Of a DNA stretch of 6,350 nt, positions 1 through 4,980 are shown piece after piece. The stretch covers positions 1 through 6,350 of the forward strand of contig JABABH010000008.1 in assembly GCA_014238325.1 (NCBI GenBank), read 5' to 3'. A model generated the notes under the pieces. That model was not told the origin of the DNA. It did not search any database and saw only the letters and a list, made by a program, of their open reading frames with translations. This DNA comes from Coxiellaceae bacterium. Lineage in GTDB: Bacteria; Pseudomonadota; Gammaproteobacteria; Coxiellales; Coxiellaceae. Each line of letters starts with the position of its first letter. Within the stretch, counting starts at the first letter, position 1. A program made the position numbers and the translations under genes.

Positions 1-480
1 ACCCATACGATATTTGAGTGGGTCACGGATGCCCTGGGTGCGCAAGGTGCAGTTGCGGCTGGTGGGCGTTATGATGGTTTAGTGGCTCAATTGGGAGGAG
101 GAGCTATACCTGCAGTTGGATTAGCTGCGGGTTTAGAGCGGATTGTGTTATTATTGCAAACGCTCGAGCAGCGAGTTGAGGTGCCGGATCTATACGTGTT
201 ATTTTCCGATGTCTCAGCTGTACCGTTAGGGCTTATAATGGCGGAAAAGCTTCGGGATCGACTACCCTGCCTATCTGTATCGGTTGATTTGACTGGTAGT
301 CGTTTGAAGGCTCAATTACGGCACGCGGACAAAAGTGGTGCGCGATGGGCTGTGATTCTATCGCCGGACTCCAAGCAGGCGGATACTCTGTTATTAAAAG
401 ATTTGCGAGCAAATCGACCACAACAGAATTTATCGATGGACGCATTAGTACAATTTTTGCATGGGCGTTGCGAATTATGA
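1..480 (+). CDS. hisS: Histidyl-tRNA synthetase, C-terminal part (5' end outside window)
   Basis: This is the last 159 codons of a class II aminoacyl-tRNA synthetase that charges tRNA-His with histidine in the cytoplasm. The reading frame is open from base 1, so the gene begins upstream; the GTG at 82 is an internal valine, not a start. Counting from the first codon seen, GGRYDGL (21-27) is the conserved active-site strand of HisRS, and GLAAGLERI (40-48) is class II motif 3 with its ATP-binding arginine. The rest (about 60-150) is the alpha/beta anticodon-binding domain, with the family's typical HADKSGAR and KDLR segments. The protein ends a few residues after the usual end of the fold, so the 3' end is intact. 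The stop TGA (478-480) overlaps the start of the next gene, which implies a shared transcript and translational coupling. Identification is firm; the N-terminal catalytic core cannot be assessed. Confidence 0.97.
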   Translation, partial: THTIFEWVTDALGAQGAVAAGGRYDGLVAQLGGGAIPAVGLAAGLERIVLLLQTLEQRVEVPDLYVLFSDVSAVPLGLIMAEKLRDRLPCLSVSVDLTGSRLKAQLRHADKSGARWAVILSPDSKQADTLLLKDLRANRPQQNLSMDALVQFLHGRCEL

Positions 481-1109
481 TTGAAAAAGACTGGCAAGGT
501 GACCAACAGTGGCTCAACGTAAAGCACTGGTTACAGCGTTATGGGATCATTTTGCTGATCACTATTTTTCTGATAGTAGGTATAGGGGTGGTGGTTGCGG
601 TTGTTCAGCGACATCATGTGCATCATACGGAAGAGGCTTCTTTGCTATACGACGACATCCTAGCACGTGCTTCGCACCCGACTCATACAGAACAAGAGAA
701 GATGGCGAAAGCTGTGCTTATTTTACAAGAACGGTACGCACATACCCCCTATGCTGCACTCGCGACTTTGTTATGGGCTTCCGCTTTGGTGGAGAGCAAA
801 AGCTGGCTGAAGGCAAAATCGCAATTAAATTGGGCCATACAACATGCGAGTATTCCAGGATTCAAGCAAATAGCGCGCTTAAATTTAGCTAGATTATTAT
901 GGTTCCAAAAAGAGCCTAAACAAGCCTTAGCCTGTCTGAAGACGGTGGAGGATTCGGCTTACCAACCGATGGTGGATACACTGCGTCAAGCTATCTTAAG
1001 CGGGATGGATGCTAAAATCGTGAATGCTTTAGACACAGCCTTACCTGCTTTAAAAAATAGCGTGCCGGATCCAGGAAAAGCTGTCACCGTCCAAGCTCAC
1101 CCTGCATGA
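477..1109 (+). CDS. yfgM: YfgM-type ancillary SecYEG translocon subunit (TPR-like membrane protein)
   Basis: The 210-residue product is close in length to E. coli YfgM (about 206). I chose the ATG at 477 because it overlaps the hisS stop as ATGA and puts the membrane segment where the family has it; the same frame is open further upstream, but that part lies inside hisS. A short polar cytoplasmic head (1-22) is followed by one hydrophobic helix (about 23-43, very rich in I, V and L). The remaining soluble part should be periplasmic and is made of TPR-like helix pairs, including TPYAALATLL (about 93-102) and ARLNLARLLW, both typical of the family. YfgM is known to associate with SecYEG and the chaperone PpiD and to help proteins leaving the translocon. 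There is no clear Shine-Dalgarno before the start, so translation probably depends on coupling to hisS. The final TPR region is less similar to E. coli and ends in an Ala/Pro/Val-rich tail. Confidence 0.88.
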   Translation: MIEKDWQGDQQWLNVKHWLQRYGIILLITIFLIVGIGVVVAVVQRHHVHHTEEASLLYDDILARASHPTHTEQEKMAKAVLILQERYAHTPYAALATLLWASALVESKSWLKAKSQLNWAIQHASIPGFKQIARLNLARLLWFQKEPKQALACLKTVEDSAYQPMVDTLRQAILSGMDAKIVNALDTALPALKNSVPDPGKAVTVQAHPA

Positions 1110-1132
1110 TGAGGCTGATGCAATTATATTGC

Positions 1133-1149
1133 TGCTATAACGTATAGCA
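1133..1149 (+). promoter_or_regulatory. Candidate extended -10 promoter of der inside a 7-bp inverted repeat
   Basis: The 67-base gap before der contains TGCTATAAC (1133-1141), which fits the extended -10 form TGn-TATAAT with one mismatch. No good -35 box is present 17 bases upstream. The same bases form a perfect inverted repeat, TGCTATA-ACG-TATAGCA. It could be an operator overlapping the promoter or a small RNA hairpin. No run of T follows it, so a Rho-independent terminator is unlikely. It would start transcription about 30 bases before der. This is pattern matching only. Confidence 0.3.
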
Positions 1150-1176
1150 CCACGCGATTTATCATTGAAATAATCT

Positions 1177-2511
1177 ATGTCTATGTTACCTGTTATTGCT
1201 ATTGTGGGTCGTTCGAATGTGGGTAAATCCACGCTCTTCAACCGTCTGACTAAAACACGCGCGGCCTTAGTTGCGGATGAACCCGGTGTGACACGAGATC
1301 GCCAATATCGATCGGCTAAGCTGGGTGATACGACCTGTCTATTTGTCGATACGGGGGGTTGGATGGATCACGATGAACCCGTTATAGGTACTTTATTATG
1401 CGATCAAGTTGCGCATGCTATTGAAGAGTCAGACTATGTGGTGTGCGTCGTTGACGGACGTCAAGGCCTACAGAGTACGGATTATACGATTGTTGAGGCA
1501 CTTCGAAAAACCGGTAAACCGATGCTGATTGTGGTTAACAAGATCGATCATTCAGAGCAGGAGGTCAATACGCATGAATTCTATGCCCTAGGATGCTCTG
1601 TGGTGCATTCCGTCTCGGCCCAGCAGGGTAGGGGGGTGCATGCATTGGAAGCCATATTGGAGGATTATTGTACCCAGCACTTGTCTATATGTGCCGAAGA
1701 AGAGGTGCCTGAAGGTATCAAAGTAGCCGTCATTGGCAAGCCAAATGTGGGTAAATCGACATTGATTAATCGTTTGATAGGAGAGACACGTTTAGTTGTC
1801 GATAACCGCCCCGGCACAACACGTGATAGTATTTATATCCCTTTGCGATATCAGGAACAAGACTATGTCTTAATCGATACCGCGGGCATTCGGCGGCGAG
1901 CTAAAATTCATGAGCTTGTAGAAAAACTCTCGATCTCGCGATCGATGCAATCTATGCGCGCTGCGGATATATTAATATTTATTGTGGATGCGACCGATAA
2001 CCTGAGTGATCAGGATTTGCGTTTATTGGGATTAATCTTAGAGATGGGCACGCCCTTTATCATGGCGTTTAACAAATGGGATGCGGTTAGCATGGAAGCG
2101 CGTCAAACGGTGCGAGAATTTATCGATCGACGCTTAACCTTTGTGAAATTTGCGCCGCATTATTTTATTGCTGCTGCACGTGGGAAAGGACTCAAACCCT
2201 TATTTTCTGCTATTCGCGCTGTCTATGATAGCACTCGTCAGAATCTATCTACGGCTGCTTTGACGCAGGTCTTAACGAAGGCCACGGCTGAACATGAACC
2301 ACCCATGATTAGAGGGCGGCGTATACATTTGCGGTATGCGCATTTGGGTGGCCGATATCCCATGACGATTTTAATTCATGGCAAGCAAACCCAGTCACTA
2401 CCTCTGCCCTATATTCGTTATTTGATCGGGCGATTTCGGGCGACTTTTGATTTAGTGGGTGTACCGATTCATATTAAATTAAAAACGGATGCTAATCCTT
2501 ACGTATCATGA
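1177..2511 (+). CDS. der: Ribosome-assembly GTPase Der (EngA)
   Basis: Der is an essential GTPase with two G domains in tandem that acts late in 50S subunit assembly. In the 444-residue product the first G domain has G1 GRSNVGKST (11-19), G3 DTGG (58-61) and G4 NKID (121-124). The second has G1 GKPNVGKST (187-195), G3 DTAG (234-237) and G4 NKWD (299-302). The remaining part is the KH-like RNA-binding domain, with RGRRIHLRYAHLGG near 380-393. The linker between the G domains is short compared with the long acidic one in E. coli, and the protein stops just after NPYVS, so the lysine/arginine-rich tail of the E. coli protein is missing. Family members usually begin M-[VL]-P-V, so the ATG at 1183 is as likely a start as 1177; neither has a clear Shine-Dalgarno. 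The usual Pro in the first G1 motif is Ser here. bamB, normally directly upstream, is absent. Confidence 0.97.
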   Translation: MSMLPVIAIVGRSNVGKSTLFNRLTKTRAALVADEPGVTRDRQYRSAKLGDTTCLFVDTGGWMDHDEPVIGTLLCDQVAHAIEESDYVVCVVDGRQGLQSTDYTIVEALRKTGKPMLIVVNKIDHSEQEVNTHEFYALGCSVVHSVSAQQGRGVHALEAILEDYCTQHLSICAEEEVPEGIKVAVIGKPNVGKSTLINRLIGETRLVVDNRPGTTRDSIYIPLRYQEQDYVLIDTAGIRRRAKIHELVEKLSISRSMQSMRAADILIFIVDATDNLSDQDLRLLGLILEMGTPFIMAFNKWDAVSMEARQTVREFIDRRLTFVKFAPHYFIAAARGKGLKPLFSAIRAVYDSTRQNLSTAALTQVLTKATAEHEPPMIRGRRIHLRYAHLGGRYPMTILIHGKQTQSLPLPYIRYLIGRFRATFDLVGVPIHIKLKTDANPYVS

Positions 2512-2556
2512 CATCATCCCTCCTGGCTTCTTTGCCTATGTTTCTCCTAAACAGTC

Positions 2557-2585
2557 TTCGCAATATGCCATGAAATCGGTATGAT
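2557..2585 (+). promoter_or_regulatory. Candidate sigma70 promoter for fabV
   Basis: TTCGCA (2557-2562, 4 of 6 matches to TTGACA) and TATGAT (2580-2585, 5 of 6 matches to TATAAT) are separated by exactly 17 bases. The site lies in the 108-base gap after der and would start transcription near 2592, giving a leader of about 28 bases before fabV. This suggests fabV is transcribed independently of der, although no terminator is visible between them. Confidence 0.45.
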
Positions 2586-2608
2586 AGCGGACAATAGCTA
2601 ATAGCCAT

Positions 2609-2612
2609 GAGG
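2609..2612 (+). promoter_or_regulatory. Shine-Dalgarno site of fabV
   Basis: GAGG lies 7 bases before the ATG at 2620. It fixes the start that also gives the family's N-terminus (MII-P-VRGF). It is the only strong ribosome binding site seen in the window. Confidence 0.75.
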
Positions 2613-2619
2613 TATCTGT

Positions 2620-3834
2620 ATGATCATCACACCTAAAGTGAGGGGATTTATTTGTACAACGGCACACCCTGCGGGTTGTGCAGCGCATGTTCAGAGTTGG
2701 ATTCAGGCCTTAAACCATAAGCCTGCTCTTGAATCATTGGGACTACCTAAAAAGGTATTGATTATTGGAGCTTCGACCGGCTTTGGGTTAGCGAGCCGTA
2801 TCGTATCGGCCTTTGGTGCGGGGGCAGCCACCATAGGAATCTCTTTCGAGCGGCACGCCAGTGGTCACAGAACCGCTTCGCCTGGTTGGTATAATACCGC
2901 GGCATTTGAGCGGGAAGCGAGAACCATGGAATTATATGCCAAAAGCATCAACGGTGATGCCTTTTCGGATGCGGTCAAGCAGCAAACGATAGACCTGATT
3001 CAGCAAGATTGGGGGGGCGAGGTTGATTTAGTGATCTATAGTATTGCCTCGCCTAAACGCCTGCATCCTCGCACCGGTCAGACCTTAACATCCGTGCTAA
3101 AGCCTATTGATCAGGCTTATCGTAATAAGACCGTGAATATCATGGACGGGACCGTCGCAGATGTCGCTTTAGAGCCTGCGACTCCACAAGAAATAGCAGA
3201 CACCATCGGAGTGATGGGCGGAGAAGATTGGCAATGGTGGATGCAAGCCCTGCTCAAGCATCAATGTTTAGCGCCTAAAGCGAAGACCCTTGCTTTTACC
3301 TATATTGGTCCGACCTTTACTTATCCGATCTATCGTCAAGGTACGATTGGCCAAGCCAAATTACATCTTGAGCAAGTAGCTCACCAATTGGATGCGGAGC
3401 TGCGAGAGAAGATAGGGGGACAAGCCTTAATTTCCGTCAATAAAGCCTTGGTGACCCAAGCGAGTGCTGCTATCCCTGTGGTGCCGCTCTATATAGCACT
3501 GCTCTATCATGTCATGAAAGCACAGGGCTTACATGAAGGTTGTTTAGAGCAAATGTGGCGCTTATTTCATGAACGCCTCTATCAAGACCCGATCCCTCGC
3601 GATGATCAAGGACGCATTCGACTAGATGACTGGGAAATGCGACCCTCTGTGCAGGAAGAAGTGCAAAAGCGATGGGCAGAGGTATCCACCGATAATCTAG
3701 CAACATTAGCCGACGTGGCCGGCTACCAAGAAGATTTTTATAATCTATTCGGTTTTCGTATGCCTGGTATGGATTATGCAAATACAGTATCCATAGATAC
3801 CCCTATTCCTTCCATCACAGATCCGCATGATTGA
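2620..3834 (+). CDS. fabV: Enoyl-ACP/trans-2-enoyl-CoA reductase FabV
   Basis: FabV reduces trans-2-enoyl-ACP (or -CoA) with NADH, the final step of each fatty-acid elongation cycle, in the cytoplasm. The 404-residue product has the usual FabV length, much longer than FabI (about 260). It begins with the family signature VRGFICTTAHPAGC (8-21). The Rossmann dinucleotide site is GASTGFGLASR (50-60). YAKSINGDAFS (about 107-117) and SIASPKR are also typical. The active site has the wide Y-x8-K spacing that separates FabV from FabI (Y-x6-K): Tyr238 and Lys247. The conserved late segments VTQASAAIPVVPLY and HEGCLEQ are present. All expected catalytic features are intact, so it should be active. FabV enzymes are generally far less sensitive to triclosan than FabI. 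Whether this genome also has fabI cannot be seen. The gene has its own candidate promoter and Shine-Dalgarno and faces the two - strand genes. Confidence 0.97.
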   Translation: MIITPKVRGFICTTAHPAGCAAHVQSWIQALNHKPALESLGLPKKVLIIGASTGFGLASRIVSAFGAGAATIGISFERHASGHRTASPGWYNTAAFEREARTMELYAKSINGDAFSDAVKQQTIDLIQQDWGGEVDLVIYSIASPKRLHPRTGQTLTSVLKPIDQAYRNKTVNIMDGTVADVALEPATPQEIADTIGVMGGEDWQWWMQALLKHQCLAPKAKTLAFTYIGPTFTYPIYRQGTIGQAKLHLEQVAHQLDAELREKIGGQALISVNKALVTQASAAIPVVPLYIALLYHVMKAQGLHEGCLEQMWRLFHERLYQDPIPRDDQGRIRLDDWEMRPSVQEEVQKRWAEVSTDNLATLADVAGYQEDFYNLFGFRMPGMDYANTVSIDTPIPSITDPHD

Positions 3835-3905
3835 ATAGATGAAGTATGATAGGGATAGCTGCCATCGAATACGAATAGGGTTCTTTATAAGTGGGAGGCA
3901 GCATC

Positions 3906-3936
3906 AGGGGCAGTCCAAAATATTTGAGGACCTATG
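3906..3936. repeat. Degenerate copy of the intergenic palindromic element, at the end of the smaller paralog
   Basis: This stretch matches the element at 4934-4967. Both begin AGGGG on the + strand, both have an A-rich middle, and both end in the identical 13 bases TTGAGGACCTATG (3924-3936 here). The left arm has lost bases compared with the other copy, so only a short imperfect stem (GTCC/GGAC, with CAAA/TTTG inside) can form. The TAG stop codon of the - strand gene (3932-3934) lies inside the conserved 13 bases. It sits between converging genes and may contribute to transcript ends, but it has no run of T. Confidence 0.6.
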
Positions 3937-4912
3937 ATTGCCAAGGCATGCAGGATGGCGCTGGTGATAACCATAAGCTGTTGCCCTGGCCTGTAAGCGG
4001 TTGACCAGACTGGGGGGAGTGTTCACCTAACTGTGTCAATATTTCGCTATCTGTGTCCTTTTCGTGGCTGGGCTCATCTTCTTCCACGATAGTGAATAGT
4101 CCTTTTGGTGGTGCATATGACATTTTATAAGGGTGACGTGGTACGTAATTTTGGATCCAAAGCGAATCGGGTGGTTCCACTCCCGCTTGATGCAATAGCT
4201 TATGGATGGAGCCTTCATGGCTGGGCTGTCGTCGGACGGCCCAGTGAGTCATAGCTGTGATGGCAGCACGACATCCTAGTACGCAGCTTGCTACGATTGA
4301 ACGTAAAGCTGCGACCACGCAGGTGAAGGCTCCTATAAGGTGCGCTCTTATGGTTTGTGTGAATGCTTCGTATTTTGCTTTACGTTTGTCCTGTTGAATC
4401 TGCTCGAGGCGTTTTCGCGTATCCTTGAGTGAATCGTTTATAATATTTTTCGTATCAAGCTCATATGCTATGGTTGGAATAAATCGATTCCATGCTTGTA
4501 TCATATCATCTAATTTTTCATTCAGCTCCAAAAGCCTATTTTGCGGGTTGGATAATGGGCTAGCTTCTACGGAAACAGGATGCAGGTACTGCTCTAAATC
4601 TGCTTCACATGATATCTGTTGTATAATAGAGGATCGGTATTCAAGAGGTCCATATAGGTCGAGCTTCTTATTCATGGTTGCTTGGAGCTCTTCGGATGTA
4701 TAGCGTTTGGAATCTCTGTTTTTTTTCAGCGTGCTGCTAGTTTGTCTCTCTGCGTCTAACATCGCTCCTTTTGCGTGATATATTTTTTGGAGGATCGCTG
4801 TTTTTTGCGACTCTGTCATATCCGATGCATTTGCGATAGTAGGTGTCTTGGCTGCATAGCCAATAGTGGTGTCATCATGGAACCTATGTGCTGTTGTGTC
4901 ATTCTGGAACAT
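3932..4912 (-). CDS. Hypothetical coiled-coil/membrane protein, smaller of two tandem paralogs
   Basis: I do not recognise a family for this 326-residue protein. There is no signal peptide. Residues 33-100 and 125-190 are highly charged and helical, consistent with coiled coil. Then comes RLEQIQQDKRKAKYE (168-182), directly followed by a hydrophobic region (about 190-222, including LIGAFTCVVAAL and SIVASCVLGC) broken by Arg204 and Arg215. It may be one membrane helix or a short two-helix hairpin. The C-terminal 100 residues are polar and Pro/Ser-rich, with an acidic patch (VEEDEPSHEKDTDSE, 276-290). The IQxxKRKA motif and the domain order match the gene just upstream, so the two appear to be diverged duplicates. 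The ATG at 4912 has a weak AGG about 8 bases upstream; Met32 is an alternative start. The first 20 residues contain a repeat (FQNDTT, then FHDDTT). It could be a secreted or membrane-inserted effector, but no function can be assigned. Confidence 0.75.
   Translation of the reverse strand: MFQNDTTAHRFHDDTTIGYAAKTPTIANASDMTESQKTAILQKIYHAKGAMLDAERQTSSTLKKNRDSKRYTSEELQATMNKKLDLYGPLEYRSSIIQQISCEADLEQYLHPVSVEASPLSNPQNRLLELNEKLDDMIQAWNRFIPTIAYELDTKNIINDSLKDTRKRLEQIQQDKRKAKYEAFTQTIRAHLIGAFTCVVAALRSIVASCVLGCRAAITAMTHWAVRRQPSHEGSIHKLLHQAGVEPPDSLWIQNYVPRHPYKMSYAPPKGLFTIVEEDEPSHEKDTDSEILTQLGEHSPQSGQPLTGQGNSLWLSPAPSCMPWQS
4869..4910. repeat. Imperfect 27-bp direct repeat at the start of the smaller paralog
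   Basis: GTGTCAT followed by TGGAAC occurs at 4869-4883 and again exactly 27 bases later at 4896-4910, with 13 of 15 positions identical. In the encoded protein this gives FQNDTT and FHDDTT, nine residues apart. It looks like a small in-frame tandem duplication of the N-terminal coding region. The period is a multiple of three, so the frame is kept. Confidence 0.6.
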
Positions 4913-4933
4913 AGCTATAGCCTACCAGGAGAA

Positions 4934-4967
4934 AGGGGAGGTCCTCAAACAAAATTGAGGACCTATG
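4934..4967. repeat. Palindromic element between the two paralogs (perfect 10-bp stem)
   Basis: AGGTCCTCAA (4939-4948) and TTGAGGACCT (4955-4964) are perfect inverted repeats around the loop ACAAAA. The hairpin lies in the 68-base gap, 17 bases past the stop of the larger gene and 27 bases before the start codon of the smaller one. On the - strand it is followed by CCCCTTTCTCC rather than a T run, so it is a weak candidate for intrinsic termination. It could instead be an attenuator, an mRNA-stabilising hairpin or a dispersed repeat. A related copy with the same 13-base end lies at 3906-3936. The hairpin itself is certain; its role is not. Confidence 0.8.
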
Positions 4968-4980
4968 CAGATGATGGTGT

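Noticed and set aside
345..476. Longer version of yfgM starting inside hisS
   Set aside because: The frame is open upstream to an ATG at 345, but those 44 codons overlap conserved hisS sequence. The ATG at 477 gives the family length and a coupled ATGA overlap.
509..892. 127-residue open frame on the + strand inside yfgM
   Set aside because: It is a frame-shifted shadow of yfgM, rich in Cys, Arg and Ser, with no recognisable motif.
3866..3878. CGAATA repeated twice after fabV
   Set aside because: Two copies of six bases are within chance expectation and have no further context.
3858..3902. GCTGCC...GGCAGC inverted repeat after fabV as a terminator
   Set aside because: It has only six base pairs, with a 33-base loop and no T run on either strand, so it is too weak to call a terminator.
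4425..4703. Open frame on the + strand opposite the smaller paralog
   Set aside because: It is antisense to a better-supported gene, Ser/Phe/Cys-rich as expected of an antisense translation, and has no ribosome binding site.
4939..4964. Calling the 10-bp hairpin a Rho-independent terminator
   Set aside because: The stem is good, but CCCCTTTCTCC follows on the - strand and no T tract on the + strand, so I listed it as a palindromic repeat element instead.
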